From: Pseudomonas sp. TH31
GTDB taxonomy: Bacteria; Pseudomonadota; Gammaproteobacteria; Pseudomonadales; Pseudomonadaceae
Direction: 5' to 3'
Length of the DNA stretch: 64,000 nucleotides
Assembly: GCF_016650815.1 (NCBI RefSeq)
Contig: NZ_JAEKEZ010000030.1
Span: forward strand, 120,818-184,817
A program made the position numbers and the translations under genes. The notes below the pieces were generated by a model. That model did no database searches. It was not told the DNA's origin and saw only the letters and a program-made list of their open reading frames with translations. The stretch's first letter is position 1. Each line of letters begins with the position of its first letter. Shown here one piece after another: positions 35,776 to 45,337 of the stretch.

Positions 35776-37025
35776 GACGCGCGCTCCTGGGGAATGGATT
35801 TGGCCGTGCGCGTGATGGTGGTCCGGGCCCCCAGCCAGGAGCAGCCGACGAAGTCTTCGTGGCGGTTATTGATGACGTGGAACACCAGGCCGTAGTCGCG
35901 CCATTCGAAGTTGCGGTCCAGGTGCGAGTCCAGGCGTGACAGGCTCAGCGCCACCGAATAGTTGCCCTTGCCCAGGCCCATGACGAAGGCAAAGCGATAG
36001 GTCACTCGTTCGCCAGCGTGCAGGTCATTCAGGGCTTTGTCCTGGCGATGGGTGTTGATGCCGTACATGGCCTGGCCCAGGCGATCCTTGATCATGAAGC
36101 CCAGCACCAGGCGTTCGATGTCCTGGCGAATCTCTACCTGCACTTCCAGCACCACCGGTTGGCCAACTTCGGCGGCATCGATGGCGCGTTCGTTTTCGTC
36201 CAGCAGGCGCACGCTGAGGATCCCGGCCTCACCGGTACCGGAGATGGTCTGCACCTGGCCACCGGCGAGCATTTCCTGGCGCACGGTCTGGCCTTCGCGT
36301 TCGGCGAGCAACGCGTTGTAGTAATCCATGACCGCTTCGGGTTTGTCGTGCATGGCCATGCGGCCGCGGTCCAGCAGGATCGCCGAGTCGCAGATCGACT
36401 GGATCGCCCCACGGTCGTGGGACACGATCAGCAAGGTGGTGCCGGCTTTGCGGAAGCTGCGGATGCGGTCGAAACTCTTGTGCTGGAAGTAGGCGTCGCC
36501 CACCGACAACGCTTCGTCGACGATCAGGATGTCCGGGCGCCGGGCGGTGGCCACGCTGAACGCCAGGCGCATCTGCATGCCGCTGGAATAGGTACGCACC
36601 GGCTGATCGATGGCCTCGCCGATTTCGGCAAAACGCTCGATCTCCGGCATCAGGGCTTCGATCTCTTCAACGTGCATGCCCAGCAGTTGTCCGGCCATGA
36701 CGGCGTTCTGCCGGCCGGTGAAATCCGGGTGAAAGCCCATGCCCAGTTCCAGCAGGGCGGCGACCTTGCCTTCGAGCTGAATGTTGCCGCAGGTCGGCTG
36801 GGTGGTGCCGGTGATCATCTTCAGCAACGTGCTTTTACCGGCACCGTTGACCCCGACGATGCCCACTGCTTCACCGGGGGCGATTTCGAATGCCACGTCT
36901 TGCAGCACCCAGTGCTGACGGTGGCGTATCGGCGAAAACGGGATCAGCCACTCGGCCAGTCGGCTCCAGCGCGTGGGGTATTGCTTGTAGGCCTTGCTCA
37001 GGCCGGTGACGCGTATATGCCCCAT
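35772..37025 (-). CDS. wzt: O-polysaccharide ABC transporter ATPase Wzt
   Basis: Wzt is the ATPase that powers export of the finished polysaccharide. The 417-residue protein has Walker A GVNGAGKST near residue 60, signature YSSGMQMRLAFSVA and Walker B DILIVDEALSVGD. The C-terminal ~170 residues (from about 250) form an extra beta-rich domain, as in Wzt proteins that recognise a modified chain end. Such a domain fits the presence of methyltransferase genes in the divergent cluster. It overlaps wzm by one base (TGATG) and wbpX by four. Confidence 0.94.
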   Translation of the reverse strand: MGHIRVTGLSKAYKQYPTRWSRLAEWLIPFSPIRHRQHWVLQDVAFEIAPGEAVGIVGVNGAGKSTLLKMITGTTQPTCGNIQLEGKVAALLELGMGFHPDFTGRQNAVMAGQLLGMHVEEIEALMPEIERFAEIGEAIDQPVRTYSSGMQMRLAFSVATARRPDILIVDEALSVGDAYFQHKSFDRIRSFRKAGTTLLIVSHDRGAIQSICDSAILLDRGRMAMHDKPEAVMDYYNALLAEREGQTVRQEMLAGGQVQTISGTGEAGILSVRLLDENERAIDAAEVGQPVVLEVQVEIRQDIERLVLGFMIKDRLGQAMYGINTHRQDKALNDLHAGERVTYRFAFVMGLGKGNYSVALSLSRLDSHLDRNFEWRDYGLVFHVINNRHEDFVGCSWLGARTTITRTAKSIPQERAS

Positions 37026-37822
37026 CAGAGTTCATCCACCATTTCGCCGACTCGCTGGCGAAACAGCCGCAGCCCGATCATGCAGAACAGCACACCGGTC
37101 ACGAAGATCGGCAGCAGGGAACTCCAGACCGGCCACTGGCCGTAAAGGAACAGGTTCTGATAACTGGTCATCAGGTTGGTCAGCGGGTTGAGTTGCAGCA
37201 GGCGCTGGACCCATTCCGGCAGGATGCTCATCGGGTAGACGATCGGCGTCAGCCAGAACCAGAATTGCAGGCAAATGCCATAGAACTGGCCGATGTCGCG
37301 AAAGAACACGTTCAACACCCCGAGAATCATGCCGAGCCCGGCGCAGAACATCACCTGCAACGCCAGCAGCGGCAGCAGAGCCAAAAGGGCCAGGCCCGGC
37401 CAGCGTCCGGTGATCAGCAGAAAGCCGAGGAACAGCCCGATGATGATTGCGAAATTGATGCCGGCGTTGCACAGCACGATTACTGGCAGGCAGATCCGCG
37501 GGAAGCTGATTTTCTTCAGCAGGTTGGCGTTTTCCAGAAACATGTTCTGGCACCGCAAGGTGATTTCCGAGAACAGGCCCCAGGTCAGCAAACCGGCGCA
37601 GAGGTAGACGCTGTAGGCCATGCCGTCATCCACGCCCGGCAAGCGGGCGCGCATGATGTGGGCAAAGACCACCGTGTACACGACAATCATCGACAGTGGA
37701 TTGAGTACGGTCCAGAGGGCACCGAACAACGAGTTGCGATAACGCGCTTGGAACTCTCGCTTGACGCTACCGAGGATGAAACCTCGATAACCCCACAGCG
37801 AGCGGTACAGGGAAAGCAGCAT
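37025..37822 (-). CDS. wzm: O-polysaccharide ABC transporter permease Wzm
   Basis: Wzm is the membrane half of the A-band polysaccharide exporter. The 265-residue protein has about six hydrophobic helices, beginning LFGALWTVLNPLSMIVVYTVVFAHI and ending with LPIFVTGVLFCMIGLRLFRQRVGEMVDEL. It is an ABC-2 type permease. The start codon follows the wbpW stop directly (TGAATG), and its stop overlaps wzt, so the genes are translationally coupled. Confidence 0.94.
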   Translation of the reverse strand: MLLSLYRSLWGYRGFILGSVKREFQARYRNSLFGALWTVLNPLSMIVVYTVVFAHIMRARLPGVDDGMAYSVYLCAGLLTWGLFSEITLRCQNMFLENANLLKKISFPRICLPVIVLCNAGINFAIIIGLFLGFLLITGRWPGLALLALLPLLALQVMFCAGLGMILGVLNVFFRDIGQFYGICLQFWFWLTPIVYPMSILPEWVQRLLQLNPLTNLMTSYQNLFLYGQWPVWSSLLPIFVTGVLFCMIGLRLFRQRVGEMVDEL

Positions 37823-39265
37823 TCAAACCGTCCTGCCGTATTGGTCTTCGAAGCGGACGATGTCGTCCTCTCCCAGGTATTCGCCGCTTTGTACTTCAAT
37901 GATCACCAGGTCGATCACGCCCGGGTTTTCCAGGCGATGCTTGTGCCCGGCGGCAATGAACGTGGATTCGTTCTTGGCCACCAGGTGGGTGCCGGTACCG
38001 TTGTTGGTGACCTTGGCCATGCCTTCGACCACGACCCAGTGTTCGTTGCGGTGGTGGTGCATTTGCAACGACAGCTTGCCGCCCGGCTTGACCACGATGC
38101 GCTTGATCTTGAAGCGCGTGCCTTCCTCGAGCACGGTATAGCTGCCCCATGGCCGGCTGACGGTGCGGTGCAGGCGATAGGCTTCGTGCTTTTTGTCCTT
38201 GAGCTGCTTGGCCACCCGGCGCACATCCTGCGCGCGGTCGGCGTGGGCCACCAGCACGGCGTCGGCGGTGTCGACGATGATCAAGTTATCCACACCCACG
38301 GCGGCGACCAGTCGGCCTTCGCTTTGGACAAAGTTGTTGTGGCTGTCGACGAAGATCGCATCGCCACTGGCTCGGTTGTTTTGTGCATCTGCCGGCACCA
38401 GCGCGGCCATCGCGCCCCAGGAGCCGATGTCGCTCCAATCGAAACCGGCGGGCACCACGACCACTTTGTCCGAGCGTTCCATCAAGGCGTAGTCGATGGA
38501 GATGTCGGTGATTTCGGCAAACAGCGCCGGCGACAATTCCTGTTGCAGGCAACCGCCGGTTTCCACCGATGGGCTGACGGCCATGCAGGCCTGGGTCTGT
38601 TCCAGCAGTTCGGGGGCGTGAACCTGCAACTCGGCCAGCAACGTGGCCACCGAGAAGCAGAACATGCCGGAGTTCCACAGGAAGTTGCCGCTTTCCAGGT
38701 AATGGGTCGCGGTTTGCAGGTCGGGTTTTTCGACGAAGCGTTGCACCCTGGCCGCGCCTTTGTCGTCCAGCGGCGCGCCGGTCTCGATGTAGCCGAAGCC
38801 GATTTCCGGTGCCGTCGGTTCTACGCCGAACGTCACCAGGTAGCCGGCCTTGGCCAGCGTCATGGCGTGTTCGACCGCGCTTTGCAAGGCGTCGACATTG
38901 ACGATCAAATGATCGGCCGGCATGACCACCATGATCGCTTCGTCACCGTGCAGGGCTTGCAGCGACAGCGCCGCCGCCGCAATGGCCGGGGCGGTGTTGC
39001 GGCCCGTCGGCTCAAGCAGGAAGTGCCCGCGATGGCGAGACATTTGCGCGTCCTGGTAGTGATCCTTGCTCTGGAAGTAATACTCGCGATTGGTCACCGT
39101 GACGATATCGCCCCAACCGTCGAGCAGGCCCGCTGCGCGCCGGTAGGTCTTGCCCAGCAGCGACTGGCCGTCGGGCAGCGTCATGAATGGCTTGGGGTGC
39201 CCTTCTCGGGACACCGGCCACAAACGGGTCCCGGCACCGCCGGAGAGAATCACAGGAATCAGCAT
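37823..39265 (-). CDS. wbpW: Mannose-1-phosphate guanylyltransferase / phosphomannose isomerase
   Basis: A 480-residue type II bifunctional enzyme (AlgA/ManC family) that supplies GDP-mannose. The N-terminal domain starts MLIPVILSGGAGTRLWPVSR, the GMP-transferase signature, with FVEKPD and GNFLWNSGMF. The C-terminal cupin (GKLSLQMHHHRNEHWVVVEG) is the isomerase part. Genomic context in the A-band locus favours WbpW over the alginate enzyme AlgA. GDP-mannose goes to Gmd and Rmd encoded upstream. A DnaA box is at 38286-38294. Confidence 0.93.
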   Translation of the reverse strand: MLIPVILSGGAGTRLWPVSREGHPKPFMTLPDGQSLLGKTYRRAAGLLDGWGDIVTVTNREYYFQSKDHYQDAQMSRHRGHFLLEPTGRNTAPAIAAAALSLQALHGDEAIMVVMPADHLIVNVDALQSAVEHAMTLAKAGYLVTFGVEPTAPEIGFGYIETGAPLDDKGAARVQRFVEKPDLQTATHYLESGNFLWNSGMFCFSVATLLAELQVHAPELLEQTQACMAVSPSVETGGCLQQELSPALFAEITDISIDYALMERSDKVVVVPAGFDWSDIGSWGAMAALVPADAQNNRASGDAIFVDSHNNFVQSEGRLVAAVGVDNLIIVDTADAVLVAHADRAQDVRRVAKQLKDKKHEAYRLHRTVSRPWGSYTVLEEGTRFKIKRIVVKPGGKLSLQMHHHRNEHWVVVEGMAKVTNNGTGTHLVAKNESTFIAAGHKHRLENPGVIDLVIIEVQSGEYLGEDDIVRFEDQYGRTV

Positions 39266-39268
39266 GGC

Positions 39269-40240
39269 CTACTCCTTGGCGACGCGCTTCATGTCCGCAT
39301 CCATCATCATGCGGATCAAGGTATCCAGATCGGTTTTTGGTTTCCAGCCCAGCACACGCCGAGCCTTGGCCGGGTTCCCGAGGAGCACGTCGACTTCGGC
39401 CGGGCGGAAAAACGCCGGGTCGATCTTCACGTAGTCGCGGTAGTTGAGGCCAATGTGATCGAAGGCTATGCGGCACATTTCGCGCACGGTGGTGGTCACG
39501 CCGGTGGCAACCACGTAGTCATCGGCCTTGTCCTGTTGCAGCATCATCCACATCGCTTCGACGTAGTCGCCGGCAAACCCCCAGTCGCGCTTGGAGTCGA
39601 TATTGCCCAGTCGCAGTTCGCTCTGTTTGCCTTGCTTGATGCGGGCGGCGGCGTCGGTGACCTTGCGGGTCACGAACTCGATGCCGCGCAGCGGTGATTC
39701 GTGGTTGAACAGGATCCCGCTGCTGGCGTGCAGGTTGAAGCTCTCGCGGTAGTTCACGGTGATCCAGTGACCGTAGAGCTTGGCCACGCCGTACGGGCTG
39801 CGTGGGTAGAACGGGGTGTTTTCGTCTTGCTGCTCGGCCTGGATCAGGCCGAACATTTCGCTGGTGGACGCTTGATAGAAACGCGTGTGCGGGCTGAACT
39901 GACGGATCGCCTCCAGCAGGTGAGTCACCCCCAGGCCGTCGACGATGCCGGTGGTCACCGGTTGATCCCAGGAGGCGGCGACAAAGCTTTGCGCCGCCAG
40001 GTTGTAAACCTCGTCCGGCGCCGACTTGATCACCGCGCGCTGCACGGAGCAGGCATCGGCCATATCGCCGTCCAGGTAAATGATGTCGCCCTCAACCCCC
40101 ATCTCGCGCAGGCGCCAGCGTGAATCGCTGCTGCGCCGGGCGACCAGTCCATGGACCTTGTAGCCCTTGTCGAGCAGCAGTTTGGCCAGATACGCGCCGT
40201 CCTGGCCGGTGATCCCTGTGATCAGTGCACTTTTAGTCAT
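39269..40240 (-). CDS. gmd: GDP-mannose 4,6-dehydratase
   Basis: Gmd converts GDP-D-mannose to GDP-4-keto-6-deoxymannose using bound NADP. The 323-residue short-chain dehydrogenase has the glycine motif GITGQDGAYLAK at the N terminus, the active-site region STSEMFG and catalytic YGVAKLYG, plus FNHESPLRG. It is preceded by rmd with a 4-base overlap and followed by wbpW three bases on. Confidence 0.95.
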   Translation of the reverse strand: MTKSALITGITGQDGAYLAKLLLDKGYKVHGLVARRSSDSRWRLREMGVEGDIIYLDGDMADACSVQRAVIKSAPDEVYNLAAQSFVAASWDQPVTTGIVDGLGVTHLLEAIRQFSPHTRFYQASTSEMFGLIQAEQQDENTPFYPRSPYGVAKLYGHWITVNYRESFNLHASSGILFNHESPLRGIEFVTRKVTDAAARIKQGKQSELRLGNIDSKRDWGFAGDYVEAMWMMLQQDKADDYVVATGVTTTVREMCRIAFDHIGLNYRDYVKIDPAFFRPAEVDVLLGNPAKARRVLGWKPKTDLDTLIRMMMDADMKRVAKE

Positions 40241-41151
40241 TGTTCTTTTACTCGTTTCTCCCAGTCGGACAGGATCGCCCGCAGGGATTGTTGTGTTGTG
40301 ATTTCAGGCGTCCATCCTGTGGTCTGGGCGAGCTTGGCATGGCTGCCACAAACGCGACGCTGATCTGCGCGGCGAAGACGCGCAGGGTCCTGAATCAATT
40401 GCATGTCGACCTGGGCGAGGTCCCCTAGCTGCTCGATCAAACTGCGGATGCTCTGCTCGCGCCCCGAGCAAATGTTGTAGACCTGCCCCGGCGTGCCTTT
40501 TTCGAGCAGCGCCAGGTAGGCCGAAATCACATCGTCCACGTCGAGGAAGTCGCGGGTGACATCGATGTCGCCGACTTCCAGTTGTGGGGCTTGCAGGCCT
40601 TGTTTGATTCGGTTGATCTGCCGCGCGGCACTGGCGATGACGAAGCTGTCTTTCTGCCCGGTGCCGATGTGGTTGAACGGACGGGCGACCAGCACCGGCC
40701 AGTCTTCGCTCAGGCCCCATTGCAGGCTCAAGAATTCCGCCGACAGCTTGCTCACGGCATATGGGTTGCGCGGGCAGGGTGGCTGGATTTCGGTGATGGG
40801 CAGTTGGGCTTCGCTGACCTGGCCGTAGACATCGCCGGAGCTGACGTACAGGAAGGTGCCGCTGAAACCGCGGGCCTTGAGGGCTTGCAGCAGGTTCAGG
40901 GTACCGAGCAGGTTGATGTTCAGCGTGCGCGCCGGATCCCGGAAGGCTTCGGGAACGTAGGTTTGGCCGGCCAGATGAATGACCGCGTCGGGCAGCTCGG
41001 GCCACAGGCCTGCGAGGCTGTCCGGGTTGCCGAGGTCATAGCGCGAAGGGGCCGTCAGCAGCTCCCATGTCGAGGCATCGGCATTCAGACGCGATTGGAT
41101 GTGTTGCCCTACGAATCCACTCAGCCCCGTAACGAACAGACGCTTTTTCAA
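40237..41151 (-). CDS. rmd: GDP-6-deoxy-D-lyxo-4-hexulose (4-keto-6-deoxymannose) reductase Rmd
   Basis: Rmd reduces GDP-4-keto-6-deoxymannose to GDP-D-rhamnose, the donor for the A-band homopolymer. The 304-residue NAD(P)-binding protein begins MKKRLFVTGLSGFVGQHI, with VSSGDVYG and the catalytic YAVSKLSAE. It is the first gene of the eight-gene minus-strand locus; the promoter must lie in the 440-bp gap that separates it from the divergent glycosyltransferases. Confidence 0.94.
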   Translation of the reverse strand: MKKRLFVTGLSGFVGQHIQSRLNADASTWELLTAPSRYDLGNPDSLAGLWPELPDAVIHLAGQTYVPEAFRDPARTLNINLLGTLNLLQALKARGFSGTFLYVSSGDVYGQVSEAQLPITEIQPPCPRNPYAVSKLSAEFLSLQWGLSEDWPVLVARPFNHIGTGQKDSFVIASAARQINRIKQGLQAPQLEVGDIDVTRDFLDVDDVISAYLALLEKGTPGQVYNICSGREQSIRSLIEQLGDLAQVDMQLIQDPARLRRADQRRVCGSHAKLAQTTGWTPEITTQQSLRAILSDWEKRVKEQ

Positions 41152-41591
41152 ACAGCAGCCCCTTGGTCATTAAACTTCTGCCATTTCCCACAGGCTTGAC
41201 GGGAATGTCTGTCAGACCGTGTGAAAACATCGGTAAGAAAACAGGCGAAGTCTTTGTTGTAGTTGTTTGGTAGCCAATCTGTGCCAATTACGGCGCAATT
41301 TCAACAGGTCCAACCGTGACTGGTCAGTTCTCGTTAGCGTAGCCTCATTTTTCTCGTCGGGCGGTTCACGAATCCTCAACGGATGTGTTTAGAATGCCCC
41401 TCGTCACGATTATCCAGCGATCGTTCGGGGTGTTGCGAAAGTTGTTCCCATACCCCGCGAAGCTGACCATTAAAACAAGAACGTAGACGGGCAAGAAGAC
41501 GATGGACGACGACCGGCAAACGCCGCCGCGATCCGTCGCTTCGCCGTCATAGAGTGGGGCTGCCGGGACGGCGGTTTCATCGTGGGATGCC
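41152..41591. other. Divergent intergenic region between rmd and the accessory glycosyltransferases
   Basis: This 440-bp gap must carry promoters for both polysaccharide gene sets. On the minus strand a TTGAAA with 17-base spacing to CAGATT is a weak candidate for rmd. A degenerate DnaA-like TTATCCAGC occurs near 41409. No open frame with convincing family similarity or ribosome binding site is present, and I see no clear JUMPstart element. Confidence 0.4.
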
Positions 41592-43157
41592 ATGAATTTC
41601 ATTCTTTACTCGGACGTCAACGACAGCTCGATCAGCCAGAGCCTCGGTCGGCCCGAATACAGTTATTACTTCGTGCTCAAGGCGTATCGCCCGGTGTTTG
41701 AAAGCCTTGGGCGGGTGCACGTGGTGTCCAGCGTCGCCGAAGTCGATCCCCTCTACAGGCAACTGCTCGCTGCTGGCGAAGACAGCCTGTTCCTGTCGTT
41801 TACCCCGCCGCAGAAAACCCCGACCGACCTTGAGTGCCCGACGATCTGCGTGGTGGCCTGGGAGTTCGATTCGATTCCCGATGAGCAGTGGGACAACGAC
41901 CCGCGCCAGGACTGGACGCAAATGCTCGCGCGCCAGGGCCGGGTTATCACGCTCTCCAGCCACACCGCCCGGGCGATTCGCCGGGCCATGGGTGAAGACT
42001 TCCCGGTGTTGGTGTTGCCGACGCCGTTGTGGGAAAACTTCGCGGCTATTCGTAGTCACCACACCAGCGCGCCGGTGAACCCCGGTTCAACACTGGAGAT
42101 CAAGGGCTGCATCTTTGATACGCGGACCCTCGGGCTCAACGCCGATGCACTGATTCCGCTGTTGCCGACCGCCGAAGAGCTGGCGGCACTGGAGGCCCTG
42201 CGGCCGCCGCCGCTGACGCTCAAACGCCGCTTCGTCATTGCCCGGCATTACCTGCGCCTGTGGGCGCTGGACTTGGGCAAGGCGCAACCAACGCCCGTGT
42301 GTCGCACCTATTTCCTCAAACAGTGGTATTGGGAGGGGATTCGCGATGTGTTATCGGACGGGGCTCATGAACGAATGGCCAACGCGCTGCCGAGTATCGC
42401 CGGCCCGCAGCCGATTGTGCTGCCCGAACCGGTGCCGCGGGATCTGCCCGACACCACCGGCCAGGTCGAAACCCGGGTCGACGGCGTGGTCTATGCCACG
42501 GTGTTCAATCCCAAGGACGGCCGCAAGAACTGGCATCAACTGATCACCGCATTCTGCTGGGCGTTCCGCGAAACCGACGACGCCACGCTGGTGCTGAAGA
42601 TTACCCAAAGCGACCTGTCGTCCTACTACGACGAACTGATGACGCTGCTCGCGCAGTTGTCGCCATTTGCCTGTCGAGTGGTCGTGATGCACGGTTATCT
42701 GGACGATCCGCAATACGCCCGGCTTTATGAAGCCGCCAGTTTTTACGTCAATGCTTCGCGCTGCGAGGGCCTGTGCCTGCCGCTGATGGAGTTCATGGCC
42801 AGCGGTAAACCGGTGATCGCCCCGGACCACACGGCGATGGAGGATTACATCGATGAGCGCGTGGCGTTTGTGGTCAAGTCCAGCGAAGAGCTGACCATCT
42901 GGCCCCAGGACACCCGAATCATCTACCGCACCCTGCGTTATCGGCCGGACTGGGGGTCGCTGAAAACCGCCTACGAACACAGTTACCAGATGGCCAAGGC
43001 ACAACCGCAGGACTACCGGCGCATGTCCCGCGCCGCCATCGACCGCATGCACGATTACTGCGCGTTCGCCCCGGTGCAGCAACGCCTGTCGGATTTCTTC
43101 GGGTTGGCGCCACAGGCCTGTGTGCCTGCGACCGTGACGGATAACGCCTCATGCTGA
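41592..43157 (+). CDS. GT4-like glycosyltransferase, accessory polysaccharide gene 1
   Basis: A 521-residue glycosyltransferase. The N-terminal part carries QSLGRPEYSYYFVLKAYRPV, shared almost exactly with the next gene. The C-terminal half has VFNPKDGRKNWHQLITAF and a GT4 donor-binding segment EGLCLPLMEFMASGKPVIA. Relative to its neighbour it has about 85 extra residues in the middle (from about residue 175). Five genes at the equivalent place beside rmd in P. aeruginosa are, as I recall, needed for common-antigen synthesis, so a role in starting or capping the D-rhamnan is inferred. It overlaps the next gene by 7 bases. Confidence 0.85.
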   Translation: MNFILYSDVNDSSISQSLGRPEYSYYFVLKAYRPVFESLGRVHVVSSVAEVDPLYRQLLAAGEDSLFLSFTPPQKTPTDLECPTICVVAWEFDSIPDEQWDNDPRQDWTQMLARQGRVITLSSHTARAIRRAMGEDFPVLVLPTPLWENFAAIRSHHTSAPVNPGSTLEIKGCIFDTRTLGLNADALIPLLPTAEELAALEALRPPPLTLKRRFVIARHYLRLWALDLGKAQPTPVCRTYFLKQWYWEGIRDVLSDGAHERMANALPSIAGPQPIVLPEPVPRDLPDTTGQVETRVDGVVYATVFNPKDGRKNWHQLITAFCWAFRETDDATLVLKITQSDLSSYYDELMTLLAQLSPFACRVVVMHGYLDDPQYARLYEAASFYVNASRCEGLCLPLMEFMASGKPVIAPDHTAMEDYIDERVAFVVKSSEELTIWPQDTRIIYRTLRYRPDWGSLKTAYEHSYQMAKAQPQDYRRMSRAAIDRMHDYCAFAPVQQRLSDFFGLAPQACVPATVTDNASC

Positions 43158-44455
43158 TCATCATTCATTCGGAAACCAACCAGCGCACGATAGCCCAGAA
43201 CCTCGGCCGCTCGGAGTACAGCTATTACTTCGTGCTCAAGGAGTACCGGCCGGTGCTGGAGCGACTGGGGCGGGTGGTCGAAGTCAGCGATCCGCAGATC
43301 GAAGTCGATGCGCTGTACCTTGACTGCCTGTCCCGTGGCGAAGACTGTGTGTTCCTGTCGTTCTCGCCTCCGCATCGCACGCCGGTCAATTTTGCCTGCC
43401 CGACCCTGGCGGTGTTCGCCTGGGAGTTCAGCACCATTCCCAACGAGCCGTTCGCCGGGGAGCCGCGCAATGACTGGCGCAGCGTGTTGCGGGCGTCCGG
43501 TGCAGCCATCACCCATTCCAGCTACACCGTCAACGCGGTGCGTGAGGCGATGGGCGCGGACTATCCGATCGTCGCCGTGCCGGCGCCGGTGTGGGACCGT
43601 TTCGCTGCCCGTGGCGCGCAGTTGCAACGCCAGCCGCTGGCTGATCAGGTGAAATTGAAGATCAAAGGGGTGGTGGCGGACAGTCGCCAGCTCGACCCGC
43701 AGGCGTTTGGCCCGGAGCACTTGCGTCGCGGAAAGGGCATCGATTTCGACGCACCGGCCAGTGAGCACGAGTTGCTGCTCGACGGGGTGATCTACACTTC
43801 GGTGTTCAATCCCAGTGACGGGCGCAAGAACTGGGAAGACATGCTCAGTGCGTTCTGCGTGACCTTCCGCGAGGTTGAAGACGCGACGCTGGTGTTCAAA
43901 CTGACCCACCACGATGCCGAAGAAGCCCTGGCCGACATCCTTCATCATTTGTACAAAAACCAGTCTTACCGCTGCCGCATCGTGCTGATTTACGGCTACC
44001 TGGCGGATGCGGATTACGAGCAACTGGTTCAGGCCACAAGCTATGTGGTCAACACCGCTTATGGTGAAGGCCAGTGCCTGCCGCTGATGGAGTTCATGTC
44101 CTGCGGCAAACCGGCGGTGGCACCGCGTACCACGGCGATGCTCGATTACCTGGATGCCGACAACGCTTTCATCATCGATACTACCGACGAACTGACCGCC
44201 TGGCCCCACGACCCGCGCCGGGCGTTCCGCACGTTGCGCTACACCACCAATTGGGCGTCGGTGTGCACGGCGTATCGAGCCAGTTATGAAGTGGCCAAGG
44301 GTCATCCCGAGCGCTATGCGCAGATGTCCGGCCATGCGGTGGCGAGCCTGCAAACCTTCTGCAGTCAGGCGATTGCCGAGCAACGTTTGAAAGGGTTTTT
44401 CGCCGAGCTGTTCAAGAGCCGTGTCGCGCCTGTCATGGAAACCCCCGAGGCATGA
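43151..44455 (+). CDS. GT4-like glycosyltransferase, accessory polysaccharide gene 2
   Basis: A 434-residue paralogue of the preceding protein: QNLGRSEYSYYFVLKEYRPV, VFNPSDGRKNWEDMLSAF and EGQCLPLMEFMSCGKPAVA correspond segment by segment. The central insert of the first copy is missing. The pair probably arose by tandem duplication and now adds different residues or linkages. The stop overlaps the following methyltransferase start (ATGA), so the genes are coupled. Confidence 0.85.
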   Translation: MLIIIHSETNQRTIAQNLGRSEYSYYFVLKEYRPVLERLGRVVEVSDPQIEVDALYLDCLSRGEDCVFLSFSPPHRTPVNFACPTLAVFAWEFSTIPNEPFAGEPRNDWRSVLRASGAAITHSSYTVNAVREAMGADYPIVAVPAPVWDRFAARGAQLQRQPLADQVKLKIKGVVADSRQLDPQAFGPEHLRRGKGIDFDAPASEHELLLDGVIYTSVFNPSDGRKNWEDMLSAFCVTFREVEDATLVFKLTHHDAEEALADILHHLYKNQSYRCRIVLIYGYLADADYEQLVQATSYVVNTAYGEGQCLPLMEFMSCGKPAVAPRTTAMLDYLDADNAFIIDTTDELTAWPHDPRRAFRTLRYTTNWASVCTAYRASYEVAKGHPERYAQMSGHAVASLQTFCSQAIAEQRLKGFFAELFKSRVAPVMETPEA

Positions 44456-45337
44456 TCCGCGCACTATTGCGACGTCTGTTCCCCGGGCGAAACCCGAACC
44501 GTTGCCGGTGATACACAGCGCCGTGTCGCCACGGGATGTGGGGCTGCGCGATGCCATGCTCGATGGCTGGTTTCTGGGTGACAGCGGCGAACTGCTCAAG
44601 GGCTTTGCCATCAACGCGGACGACACCCTGCTGGATGTCGGTTGCGGTGAAGGCGTGGCAACGCTGTTTGCGGTGCGTCAGGGCGCGTCGGTGATCTTCA
44701 CCGACAGTGAACACGACAAGGTCCGGGATCTGGCCCGGCAAGTGGAAGCGCAGTCGACCCGGCAAAATCTTGGGTTGGTCAGCAACAGCCTGCCGCTGCC
44801 CCTGGCCGATGGTTGCGCGAGCAAAGTCGTGTGCATGGAAGTGCTCGAACACATCGATCAGCCTGAACCGTTCATGGCTGAACTGGTGCGCATGGGGCGG
44901 CCCGGGCGCTATATCTACTGAGCGTACCGGCGCCAGTCGGCGAACATTTGCAGCAAGGCATCGCCCCCGCCAGCTATTTCCAGTCGCCCAATCACGTACA
45001 GATTTTTACCCCCGAGCGGTTTGCCGCGATGGTCGAAGACGCCGGGCTGGTGATTGAGCATCGCCAGGCCACCGGGTTTTTCTGGGTCATGGGCATGATC
45101 TTTTTCTGGGCCAGCGAACGGGCGGCCGGGCGCGACCTGGGTGGCGCGGTGCGCGACCGGATTCAGGCGCCGTACCCACCGCTGATGGAGAGCTGGGCGC
45201 ACACCTGGCAAGACTTGCTGGCGCAGCCCAATGGCCTGGCGATCAAGCAGATGCTCGATCAATTCATGCCCAAGAGTCAGGTGATCATCGCCCGCAAACC
45301 GCTGGATTGCGATGCAACGTCCGGGAGGATGGAATGA
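44452..45337 (+). CDS. SAM-dependent methyltransferase (two apparent frameshifts)
   Basis: Class I methyltransferase with the motif LLDVGCGEGVATLFA and CMEVLEHIDQPEPF. The sequence given breaks twice. After the ATGA-coupled start MIRALLRRLFPG, a base is missing in the CCCCGGG run at 44481-44487. Later a G is missing at 44904-44906, where the paralogue has KPGALYLLSV. Restoring both yields 296 codons with stop and a C terminus SQVIIARKPLD matching its paralogue at 46482. It probably methylates the polysaccharide; sugar position unknown. I read it as an intact gene with sequence errors. Confidence 0.8.

Noticed and set aside
37193..39697. 834-codon plus-strand frame opposite wzm, wbpW and gmd
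   Set aside because: Runs across three real genes and has only antisense-type composition.
41366..41602. Small minus-strand frame with a hydrophobic segment in the polysaccharide intergenic region
   Set aside because: No ribosome binding site, no similarity I recognise, and it overlaps the start of glycosyltransferase 1.
43055..44626. Minus-strand 523-codon frame opposite glycosyltransferase 2
   Set aside because: The plus-strand product matches its paralogue segment by segment, so the minus frame is a shadow.
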